Shown here one piece after another: positions 54,803-62,498 of a DNA stretch of 64,000 nt (the stretch's first letter is position 1; every line of letters begins with the position of its first letter). The stretch comes from Actinomadura graeca. Lineage in GTDB: Bacteria; Actinomycetota; Actinomycetes; Streptosporangiales; Streptosporangiaceae. The position numbers and the translations under genes were made by a program. The notes below the pieces were generated by a model. The model had not been told where the DNA came from and did not search any database. It saw only the letters and a list, made by a program, of their open reading frames with translations. The DNA is taken from contig NZ_CP059572.1 of assembly GCF_019175365.1 (NCBI RefSeq), positions 2,046,001-2,110,000 on the forward strand, written 5' to 3'.

Positions 54803-56107
54803 TCAGCCGCTTGCGATCAGCTCGATCTCCAGCCGCGCGGCGGGGAAGGGCGTCGTGCTCACGATCGGGATCACCGTCGTCGGCGGCTGCCCGCCGCCGA
54901 AGAACCGGCGCGCCACCGTCTCGAGCTCGAGAACCAGCCGCGGATCCGTGGTGAACACGCTCTGATGCACGACGTCGTGGAAGGTCCGTCCGGCCGCGGC
55001 GAGATGGCCCTCAAGTACCTCGTACACCTTGAACGCCCGTGCCTCGAACCCCGACTCCGCGTCCAGCCGCCCGAAGCGGAGCAGCCGCCCGGCGGGGCCG
55101 AGGTCGGTCACCGCGGCGAGCACACGTCGATCACCGATGTCGACGGGGATCTCACCGCTGGTGATGACCAGGCCCCCTCCGGCCGCCGCGCCGGCCACGT
55201 AAGGGCTGGAGATCGCCGAAGCCGCGCCGGTGACCTTCTTGCCGGCGGCCCGGCCGGCCAAAGCGATGGCATCGAAGGCCAGAAGCGCCTGCGCCGAGCC
55301 CACCCCGGCCACCTGGAGGCCCGTGCTGGCCATCATCGTGCGCTCGCTGCTGTCGAAGTACTCGTTGCGGGCGAGGACGACGCTGCCGTACTCCCGCATC
55401 GGCAGCCGCACCCAGCCGTTGACCTTGAGCACTCCGGCGATGTCGCCACCGGCGTTCTTCAGGATCTCCGCGAGGCGCTCAAAGGTGCGGATCGTCTCAC
55501 CGAACGCCTGCCGCTCACGGTCGGTGCGCAGCAACGAAGGCGGCATCACATCGGCGGGATCGCCCGCTGCCGGCAGGCCGTCGATCGCGGAGACGAACAG
55601 CAGGTCGCCGCACCGGATCGCGTCCGGGTAGCGCCGGTCCCCGGAGCCGACCACGGAACCCCCGCGGGCCCACTCCGGATCCGCGGCGGCCACCACGTCG
55701 AGGTAGACCTTGATCTCCGGATCCATCAGGTGGTCCGGGACCACGATCACCGACGTGGCCGGCAACGGCCCGGCCAGGGCCTCGTCCATTACCCGCTCGA
55801 TCGCCGCCAGGTCCCGGACGTCGGTCAGGAACAACCGCTGCCGGACGATGTTCCCCAGCGCCAGGCCACGCGTGCCGAGCAGAGCGGTCAGATTCTCATA
55901 GAGCTGGAACGCCTGCGCGCGCGCCGCGTCCTCGGGCACGTCGAAGAACATCAGGCCGACATCCGGCCCAGGCGCCGCGGTGGCCAGCCCGGCCGTGCCG
56001 GTGACCAGCCGGCCGGTGTCCAGATCGTGCGGGGTCACCGTGCCGCTGAACACCATCCCGGCGGCGACGTCCGAGAGATGTCCGCCGGTCAGGTCCTTCC
56101 GGTTCAT
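54803..56107 (-). CDS. Triple-domain Rid/YjgF (RidA-like) protein
   Basis: 434 residues holding three Rid domains in series (about 1-150, 151-290, 291-434). Each has the strand-helix order seen in YjgF/RidA, e.g. FQLYENLTALLGTRGLALGNIVRQRLFLTD and FKVYEVLEGHLAAAGRTFHDVVHQSVFTTD. RidA is a homotrimer, so one chain could mimic the trimer. The catalytic Arg usually in PxRxxVxV is not found in any of the three (Thr or other there), so it may not be a classical imine deaminase. ATG 56107 sits after a duplicated RBS-start segment. Confidence 0.85.
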   Translation of the reverse strand: MNRKDLTGGHLSDVAAGMVFSGTVTPHDLDTGRLVTGTAGLATAAPGPDVGLMFFDVPEDAARAQAFQLYENLTALLGTRGLALGNIVRQRLFLTDVRDLAAIERVMDEALAGPLPATSVIVVPDHLMDPEIKVYLDVVAAADPEWARGGSVVGSGDRRYPDAIRCGDLLFVSAIDGLPAAGDPADVMPPSLLRTDRERQAFGETIRTFERLAEILKNAGGDIAGVLKVNGWVRLPMREYGSVVLARNEYFDSSERTMMASTGLQVAGVGSAQALLAFDAIALAGRAAGKKVTGAASAISSPYVAGAAAGGGLVITSGEIPVDIGDRRVLAAVTDLGPAGRLLRFGRLDAESGFEARAFKVYEVLEGHLAAAGRTFHDVVHQSVFTTDPRLVLELETVARRFFGGGQPPTTVIPIVSTTPFPAARLEIELIASG

Positions 56108-56142
56108 CACCGACTCCTCCACTTCATCACCGGCTCCTCCAC
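56103..56142 (-). repeat. 20-bp tandem duplication carrying a ribosome-binding site and ATG
   Basis: Two copies (56123-56142 and 56103-56122, 19 of 20 identical) each contain GGAGGAG, CGGTG and an ATG. The copy nearer the cyclase gene makes a 6-codon ORF (M-K-W-R-S-R-stop) whose start overlaps the cyclase stop (ATGA) and whose stop overlaps the Rid start (TGATG). The peptide end WRSR repeats the end of the cyclase. Confidence 0.9.
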
Positions 56143-57686
56143 CCGGACCCTGCTCCCTGTCGCGGAATGAGCGCGATCGCTCGGGCCCAGCCCGATCCGG
56201 CATGCTCCAGCTTGATCGGCGGTGCCCAGACGAAGAATCCGGTCGGATCCCCGAGTGCACCCAGGTTGCCCAGCTTCAGCAACTGGCAGTGCTCGATCTG
56301 GCGTGCCAGCCGATGCACCGGAAAGAACGACTCGTGCTCGCCACGCCGCAGGTCCGCCGCCATCGCCGGCAGCGGCCGGTCCAGAAGCTCGGCGTCCGTG
56401 CCGACCATGGTGACGCCCCTGCGCAGCAACGACAGCAGCCCACCCCGGGTCAACCCGCGTCCAGCGGCGGCGAAGCCGGGGTCGCCGTCGAACCGCTCCC
56501 CCGCCCCGGTCCGCAGGATCACGATCTCCCCCGGCGACAGCCGATGCCCTATGCGTTCCAGGGCGCGATCGATCTCGGCCTCGTCGATGCCCGCCTCACC
56601 GGCGCCGCCGCGCACGTCCAGCAGCACGCCCGGTCCAAAACACCAGTCGAGCGGCACTTCATCGATCGGGCGGGCGTCCTGGCCCGCGCATGACGGGCCG
56701 AACCGCAACGGCGCCTCGATGTGCGTACCCGCCCGGGTGGACGCGGTGACCAGGTCCCAGGATCCGCGGGCCGCGACCTCACCGACCGGCACGCCCAGGT
56801 GCTTGGCCCATTGCCGGCGCCTGCGCTCACGACCGTGACTCTCGATCACGGAGACCTGCGGCTCCATGCTGACGTTGCGGATCGGCTGGCTGAGGTCGAC
56901 GATCACGGCCCGCTCCAGCGCCGCCGGCAGGGCCCGCAGGCCGCAGAAGCGGGTCCACGCCCCGCTCGCACCCTCCAGTTTGATCGGCAGCGCCGACACC
57001 CCGAAGCCGATGGCGACCGGCAGCCGTTCCAGCCCACGGGCCTTCTCAACGTGGACGTAGCGACGCCGTCCGCCGACGGTGTGCACCGGGAAGTAGGCGT
57101 CCCGGTCACCCGCCCGGAACCGCTCCTCCATCCACGGGATCGGCATATCGGCGGTCATCGAGTCGGTCGCCGTGATCCCGACGCCCCGGTCCAGCAGCCA
57201 CTCGACGGCCGCGCCGCTCATGCCCGCGCCCAGCAGCGCGATCCCCGGGTCGTCGTCGTACCTGTCACCCATGCCGACGTGCGTGATCACCAGGTCGCCG
57301 GCGCGCAGGTCGTAGTCCATCCGGCGCAGCGCGCCGGCAAGGTCCTCCTCGGTGATCAGACTGACCCCCCGGTCACTGAAGTCGACCTTGACCCCATGGG
57401 TGAGCAGCGGCTCCAGCGCCATCTCGTCCACGGACTCGGCCGGGACTCCCTCGATCACATCGCCGTAGTGAGTGGGAGCGTCCAGATGAGTGCCGAAGTG
57501 GCTGGACAGGGTGGCGCACTCGTCGGCCGCGAACAGTCCGTCCAGGGGCAGCTCGGAGACCGGCATTCCGAGAGAGCGGCTCAGCTCGCGCAGGGTCGCA
57601 CGGTAGTCCGACGTCACGATGTGCACCGGCGCCCGTTCCATCGGCTCGTTGCGGATGGTCGAGGAGAGATCGTAGAACTCGGTCAT
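56127..57686 (-). CDS. Tandem cyclase-family protein, second metal site degenerate
   Basis: 519 residues with two cyclase domains of about 250 residues. Domain 1 has the full metal motif HFGTHLDAPTH (63-73). Domain 2 has RAGTHIEAPLR at 318-328: the first and last His are Arg and Asp is Glu, so it has probably lost the metal. Each domain starts with a D-L-S strand (FYDLSSTIR and VIVDLSQPIR). Catalysis would be done by domain 1; domain 2 may be structural. ATG 57686 overlaps the ligase stop. Confidence 0.88.
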   Translation of the reverse strand: MTEFYDLSSTIRNEPMERAPVHIVTSDYRATLRELSRSLGMPVSELPLDGLFAADECATLSSHFGTHLDAPTHYGDVIEGVPAESVDEMALEPLLTHGVKVDFSDRGVSLITEEDLAGALRRMDYDLRAGDLVITHVGMGDRYDDDPGIALLGAGMSGAAVEWLLDRGVGITATDSMTADMPIPWMEERFRAGDRDAYFPVHTVGGRRRYVHVEKARGLERLPVAIGFGVSALPIKLEGASGAWTRFCGLRALPAALERAVIVDLSQPIRNVSMEPQVSVIESHGRERRRRQWAKHLGVPVGEVAARGSWDLVTASTRAGTHIEAPLRFGPSCAGQDARPIDEVPLDWCFGPGVLLDVRGGAGEAGIDEAEIDRALERIGHRLSPGEIVILRTGAGERFDGDPGFAAAGRGLTRGGLLSLLRRGVTMVGTDAELLDRPLPAMAADLRRGEHESFFPVHRLARQIEHCQLLKLGNLGALGDPTGFFVWAPPIKLEHAGSGWARAIALIPRQGAGSGWRSR

Positions 57687-59263
57687 CGCTCGCCTGCCGC
57701 CTGGACCGCCTGCTCACGGTCGTACAGGTCCGGGTCCCGCCAGTCGGCGCGCAGCTGCTCCTTGCGCACCTTGTGCGACCCGGTCCGGGGGAACTCGCTG
57801 ACGATCCGCACGTAGCGCGGCACCTTGAACGGGGCGAGCCGTTCGAAGGCCCATTCCAGCAGCGCCGCCGGATCGATGGTGCGGTTCGGCCTGGGAATCA
57901 GGTAGGCGAGCACCTCGTCGTCCAGCAACTCCGAAGGCACCGCGACCACCGCGGCGTGGGCGACGTCGGGATGGGCGGCCAGAGTCCGCTCGACCTCCCC
58001 GGAGGAGATGTTCTCGCCGCGCCGTCTGATGATGTCCTTCTTGCGATCCACGAAGAAGTAGAAGCCGTCCTCGTCGCGCCGCAGCAGGTCGCCGGTGTGC
58101 AGCCACCCGTCGCGGAACGTCTCCGCGGACCTGTCCGGGTCGCGGAAGTAGCCGCTGGCCATCGCCGGGTTCCGCAAGAGCAACTCACCGATCTCGCCTT
58201 CCGCGACGTCGTTGCCGTCATCGTCGACCAGCCGGGCCTGGTTGCGGGGAACGGTCGGATCGGGGTGCTGACGCGGCTTGCCGATCGACCCGGGCCGGCG
58301 TTCGCCGGCGATGTCCTCGATCATGCCGAAGGTGGTCTCGCTCATCCCGAAGCCGGAGATGACCTTGAGGCCGAAGCGCCGCTCGACGTCCGACTGCATC
58401 TCCCGGGGCAGCTTTGTACCGCCGTAGGCGATCCGGACCACGTTGTCGCCGTCCTCGGGGTCGGGCTCCCTGCGCGACAGGATCGCCGTCATCGCCCCGA
58501 CGAAATTGAAGTGCGTGACCCGGTGGCGACGCACCTCGGGCCAGAACCGGCTCGCGCTGAACCTCGGCGACAACACGATCGTGGCCCGCGCGCCGATCGC
58601 ACCCATCGTCGAGTACGCCTGCGAGTTGATGTGGAAATACGGCATGCACACGTAGAGACGATCGTCGTGGCCGATGCCGAGCCAGTACCGGTACCCGTGC
58701 CCGGTGAGCACGAAGTTGCGATGGGTCTGCATCACACCCTTGGAGGGCCCGGTCGTCCCCGAGGTGTAGATCAGGGAGATCAGGTCGGCCCCGTTCAGCT
58801 CGACGTCCGCGACGTCGGGCCTGACCGCGGCCGCGGCGGCCAGGAAATCGGTGTACGCCGGATGCGGACCCAGGTGGAACACCGGGCGGTTCAGGCCCTC
58901 GGCGATCGGTCCGGCGACGTCGGCGTGAGCGGCGTCGACCAGGACCGCGACCGGATCGCAGTGCCTGATCTGGTAGGCCGCCTCCTCGCGCCTGAAGCCG
59001 GTGTTGACCGCGGAGATGACCGCGCCGATCTTGATCAGCCCGAACCAGGCCGTCAGGAAGTCGGGTGAGTTGCCGACCATGAAGACGACCCGGTCCCCCT
59101 TCCGCACACCGGCCTCGCTCCACACGGTGGCGGCACGGTTCGCCCGGTCGTCGAACTCCAGGTACGAGACCGGCCTGTCCTCCCAGACGAGGAACGGGTG
59201 GTCCGGTACCGCCGCCACCGCGTCCTCCCAGAACGCTCGAACGTTGAGGCTGTCCAGATCCAT
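57683..59263 (-). CDS. Acyl-CoA synthetase, CaiC-like (carnitine/crotonobetaine-CoA-ligase type)
   Basis: 526 residues. YTSGTTGPSKG (166-176) is the P-loop; GFGMSETTFG, WLHTGDLLRRDEDGFYFFVDRKKDIIRRRGENISSGEVE and the final HKVRKEQL Lys loop complete an ANL ligase. The DRKKDIIRRRGENIS type is shared with CaiC. Activates a carboxylic acid formed in the pathway to its CoA ester. ATG 59263 with GGGAGGAC upstream. First gene of its unit, divergent from the FCD regulator. Confidence 0.9.
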   Translation of the reverse strand: MDLDSLNVRAFWEDAVAAVPDHPFLVWEDRPVSYLEFDDRANRAATVWSEAGVRKGDRVVFMVGNSPDFLTAWFGLIKIGAVISAVNTGFRREEAAYQIRHCDPVAVLVDAAHADVAGPIAEGLNRPVFHLGPHPAYTDFLAAAAAVRPDVADVELNGADLISLIYTSGTTGPSKGVMQTHRNFVLTGHGYRYWLGIGHDDRLYVCMPYFHINSQAYSTMGAIGARATIVLSPRFSASRFWPEVRRHRVTHFNFVGAMTAILSRREPDPEDGDNVVRIAYGGTKLPREMQSDVERRFGLKVISGFGMSETTFGMIEDIAGERRPGSIGKPRQHPDPTVPRNQARLVDDDGNDVAEGEIGELLLRNPAMASGYFRDPDRSAETFRDGWLHTGDLLRRDEDGFYFFVDRKKDIIRRRGENISSGEVERTLAAHPDVAHAAVVAVPSELLDDEVLAYLIPRPNRTIDPAALLEWAFERLAPFKVPRYVRIVSEFPRTGSHKVRKEQLRADWRDPDLYDREQAVQAAGER

Positions 59264-59293
59264 GCGCGTCCTCCCGCTGAGCTCATCCTTCTA

Positions 59294-59370
59294 TACTTCA
59301 TAAAGATTATGCTGTCTTCATAGATTATGATGTTAGAGTGAAGACAGTCAAGAATCTTCGCAACGACCGG
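59294..59370. promoter_or_regulatory. Island operator boxes D1 and D2 and promoter of the CoA-ligase operon
   Basis: Minus-strand TTGACT (59352-59347) and CATAAT (59330-59325) are spaced 16 bp. Two boxes, plus strand CTTCATAAAGATTATG (59297-59312) and CTTCATAGATTATGATG (59317-59333), overlap the -10 and the transcription start. D1 includes the inverted repeat CATAA-N3-TTATG. The FCD regulator gene starts at 59376 on the other strand, so it could be autoregulated from here. Confidence 0.7.
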
Positions 59371-59375
59371 CTACT

Positions 59376-60227
59376 GTGGGGACGGTGAACGGCGTGCGCG
59401 AGACAACCGATCAGAAGAAGACCGCGGCCACAGCGGCGTCGCTGCGCTCGCGGCGCGTCGCGGAGGTCGTTGCCGACAGGCTCCGGGCCAGGATCCTCAG
59501 CGGTGAGCTCGGCGACGGTGATCGACTTCCCAAGGAAGACGACCTTCGCCAGGAGTACCCGGTCTCCAAGCAGTCGATCCGCGAGGCCATGCGCATCCTG
59601 GAGGCCGAAGGCCTGCTCACCGTGATGCGCGGCCAGCAGGGCGGCGCGATCCTGCACACGCCGCAGCCCGCGCGCGCGGCCTACGCCCTCGGACTGGTGC
59701 TCGTGCGGCAGAAGGTCCCGCTCGACGACCTCGCACGGGCGATCCGGGTGCTCGAGCCGCAGTGCGCGGAGATGTGCGCCGCACGCCCGACCGGCAAAGC
59801 AGCGATCCTCAAGCGCCTGAAGGGACTTCAGGAGCAGAGCATCGCGGCCATCAACGACTCGATCAAGTTCACCGACATCTCCCGGCTGTTCCACGAGGAG
59901 CTGGTGCGCAGTTGCGGCAACCAGACCATGGTCATCCTCCTGGGCGCCCTGGAGTCGCTGTGGTCCGCTCATGTGCACCAGGACGTGACCGGCGAGACCG
60001 AACGCGGCGTGGATCGCGGACCGAAGAGCCGGCAGCGATCGGTCGAGGAACACCAGCGGATCATCGACATGATCAAGGCCGGAGACCCGGACGGCACCCG
60101 CGTCGCCGCGGAGGAGCACCTGGCCCGCGTCCAACCCCGACGGACCCAGGGACACGACGCGCACGTGGGCATCGCCGGGCTGGAAAACGTGATCGCGCAA
60201 TCACGGACCGGGTTCAACGGCTCCTGA
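59376..60227 (+). CDS. GntR-family regulator, FadR/FCD subfamily; probable island repressor
   Basis: 283 residues. Winged HTH at about 28-95 (VVADRLRARILSGELGDGDRLPKEDDLRQEYPVSKQSIREAMRILEAEGLLTVMRGQQGGA), then an FCD ligand domain with His-rich positions (FHEELVRSCGNQTMV, SVEEHQRIIDMIKAGD) that usually bind a metal and carboxylate. Divergent from the CoA-ligase operon and next to boxes D1/D2, so it is the obvious controller of the island. GTG 59376; a second GTG at 59385 is possible. Confidence 0.93.
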   Translation: MGTVNGVRETTDQKKTAATAASLRSRRVAEVVADRLRARILSGELGDGDRLPKEDDLRQEYPVSKQSIREAMRILEAEGLLTVMRGQQGGAILHTPQPARAAYALGLVLVRQKVPLDDLARAIRVLEPQCAEMCAARPTGKAAILKRLKGLQEQSIAAINDSIKFTDISRLFHEELVRSCGNQTMVILLGALESLWSAHVHQDVTGETERGVDRGPKSRQRSVEEHQRIIDMIKAGDPDGTRVAAEEHLARVQPRRTQGHDAHVGIAGLENVIAQSRTGFNGS

Positions 60228-60252
60228 CGCCGGCGCCCGCTACTCGACCTCT

Positions 60253-60271
60253 CCGGACGACGCTCGTCCGG
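60253..60271 (+). terminator. Hairpin after the FCD regulator gene
   Basis: CCGGACGA / TCGTCCGG with a 3-base loop, 26 bases after the stop at 60227. Followed by a GC-rich stretch, no T-run. Confidence 0.6.
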
Positions 60272-60468
60272 GACGAACACATGTTGCCGAAGCACTGAAC
60301 ATCAACACCGGAAGGCCCGTGTCCGGGTCGAACGCCTCACCGTTCCTTGCAGCCTGCCGCAGGTCTGAGGTGCTCGATGACCGCCAGAACGTACATGCGG
60401 GCGCCGGTGAGGCTCACGGTCTCCAGAAGGTCACACGCCGGCAGCGCCTTCACTCATGCGTCGCGCCC

Positions 60469-61416
60469 TTAGAGGTCGCCTGCCGCCGGCAGCGCGGGCC
60501 GATGGATCCAGGCGGCAAGGTCGGCGGGTGCGCATTGGGCGACTCGGGCGGCGTACCGGGGAAGCTCCTCCTCGCTGAGGACCTGCCGCCACTGGCCTGT
60601 CGATCCGCTGTGGAAGAACCGGCTGTGGTCGTGATAGAAGCCGTCGTGGCTGGCTTCGGGCGCGAGTTCACCGGCCCGGCCCTTCATGGCCGCGAACGTG
60701 GCGGCCTGGACGAGGTCCGGCCAGGCCGTCTCGGTGATGGCGATTCCGAGCCGGGCCGCTATGTAGCGCATCTGTCCTTCGAGGTCATCAAGGAGGTCCT
60801 CGTAGCGCAGCAGCACGATGTTCGGCTGGTCGCGGACCTGCCAGAAGGTGTCCAGATGGTGCAGCATGATCTCCAGGTCGGACACGGCCTTCCCGGGCGC
60901 GGCCGGATCGACCCAGGACCAGAAGCGCTCGCGCGCGGTCCCGCTCGGCAGGGACGGAGCGGCGGCCAGCAGCTCCTCCAGGACCACGGCGCCCACGGCA
61001 TCCTCCCGCAATGCGAGGGACACGGCCCGGTCGGTGTTGCCGGCATGGCGGTCCAAGGACACGGCCACATCGCGGGGGTCCCGGCTTGCGCAGAGGTAGG
61101 TGACCCGGTCGTCGAAGGGCAGTCCGTCCAGGGGCGCATGGGTCTTGATGAACCGCCGGTGCGCCTGTGCCTCGAGGTCGGCCAGCACTGCGGTGAGCGG
61201 GCGCAGCAGGACGTCCAGCCACGGCGAGATCTGGTCGAGCGGCCGGTCGAATGTCGCGCTCTTGAAGATCTCCAGGGCGCAGATCATCTGCAGCCAGGTC
61301 GTGCCGCACTTCGCCGGGGTGCTGATCACGATGTCGCCGGGACGGAACACGAACCCATCCCAGCGGGCCGAGTCCGTAAAGGAGGTCTGGTAGCGGACGC
61401 GTTCCCCCAAGCCCAT
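60469..61416 (-). CDS. Sulfotransferase (PAPS-dependent, cytosolic type)
   Basis: 315 residues. IVISTPAKCGTTWLQ (30-44) is the 5'-phosphosulfate loop and CASRDPRDVAVSL the 3'-phosphate-binding motif; HAP (residues 94-96) holds a likely catalytic His. Transfers sulfate to hydroxyl or amine groups of a small molecule. ATG 61416 sits near GGGGGAACGCGTCC without a strong ribosome-binding site; an in-frame start 12 codons upstream is possible. It lies outside the box-bearing island and may belong to the next group. Confidence 0.88.
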   Translation of the reverse strand: MGLGERVRYQTSFTDSARWDGFVFRPGDIVISTPAKCGTTWLQMICALEIFKSATFDRPLDQISPWLDVLLRPLTAVLADLEAQAHRRFIKTHAPLDGLPFDDRVTYLCASRDPRDVAVSLDRHAGNTDRAVSLALREDAVGAVVLEELLAAAPSLPSGTARERFWSWVDPAAPGKAVSDLEIMLHHLDTFWQVRDQPNIVLLRYEDLLDDLEGQMRYIAARLGIAITETAWPDLVQAATFAAMKGRAGELAPEASHDGFYHDHSRFFHSGSTGQWRQVLSEEELPRYAARVAQCAPADLAAWIHRPALPAAGDL

Positions 61417-61563
61417 GCGGGGAGAATGGCGGCAACCAGATCGGGCCGTCAACGGTTTTCCGGGCGTCTTCCGATGAGAGGCCAGGTGGCAGGCGAGGAC
61501 GGGCGGGGGGCGGCATCCTGGCGGCCGGCGACGACGAGACGCCGTGCGGTGATCTTGGACTGC

Positions 61564-62445
61564 TCAGCTCTTGGTCAGGCCGAGCAGGCGGGCGGTGTTG
61601 TCCTTGAGGATCTTGGGCCGCACCTCGGGCTTGATCTCGAGCTTGTCGAAGTCGGCCAGCCAGCGGTCGGGGGTGATGACCGGGTAGTCCGAGCCGAAGA
61701 GCACCTTGTCCTTGAGCAGGGTGTTCGCGTACCGCACCAGCTGCGGCGGGAAGTACTTCGGCGACCAGCCCGAAAGGTCGATATGGACATACGGCTTGTG
61801 GGTGGCCACCGCCAGCGCCTCGTCCTGCCACGGGAAGGAGGGGTGAGCCAGGATGATCCGGAGCTGCGGGAAGTCGACGGCGACGTCGTCGACCAGCATG
61901 GGGTTGGAGTACTTCAGCCGGATCCCGCCGCCGCCGGGCACGCCGGCGCCGATGCCGGTCTGGCCTGTGTGGAACAGCGCGGGCACGCCGAGTTCCTCGA
62001 TCGCCTCGTACAGCGGGTAGGCGAGGCGGTCGTTGGGGGCGAAGGCCTGGAGGCTGGGGTGGAACTTGAAGCCGCGCACCCCGTACTCCTCCACCAGGCG
62101 GCGGGCTTCGCGCACCCCGGCGCGGCCCTTGTGGGGGTCGATGCTGGCGAAGGGGATGAGTACGTCGGGGTGGGCGGCGCAGCCTTCGGCGACCTCTTCG
62201 TTGGCGATCCGCGGGTGCCCCGTGGCGTGCTCGGCGTCGACGGTGAACACCACCGCGGCCATCCGGCGCTCGCGGTAGTAGGCGGCCATCTCCTCAATGG
62301 TGGGCCGGCGGTGCCCGTGGGCTTTGAAGTACTCCTCGGAGGCACTGAACAGCTCGGGGCTCAGCGCCCCGTGACCGTCCTTGGAGATTTCCGCGTGCGT
62401 GTGCACGTCGATCGCGACGAGTTCGTCCGGGTCCAGCGATGGCAT
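61564..62445 (-). CDS. Amidohydrolase (ACMSD/gamma-resorcylate-decarboxylase type)
   Basis: 293 residues of the amidohydrolase_2 fold. Metal ligands His15/His17 (AIDVHTH), the GFKFHPSLQAF block and ALFHTGQTG follow, then IILAHPSFPW and the terminal FGSDYPVITPDRW with its Asp. The group contains decarboxylases and hydrolases, so the reaction is not predictable. ATG 62445. It follows the acetoacetyl-CoA-synthetase-like gene by 53 bp on the same strand and is probably co-transcribed with it. Confidence 0.9.
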   Translation of the reverse strand: MPSLDPDELVAIDVHTHAEISKDGHGALSPELFSASEEYFKAHGHRRPTIEEMAAYYRERRMAAVVFTVDAEHATGHPRIANEEVAEGCAAHPDVLIPFASIDPHKGRAGVREARRLVEEYGVRGFKFHPSLQAFAPNDRLAYPLYEAIEELGVPALFHTGQTGIGAGVPGGGGIRLKYSNPMLVDDVAVDFPQLRIILAHPSFPWQDEALAVATHKPYVHIDLSGWSPKYFPPQLVRYANTLLKDKVLFGSDYPVITPDRWLADFDKLEIKPEVRPKILKDNTARLLGLTKS

Positions 62446-62498
62446 CGTTGTCTTGCCTTCCGTTGTTGAGTGGGGACGGGGCTTCCGTTGCCGACGGG

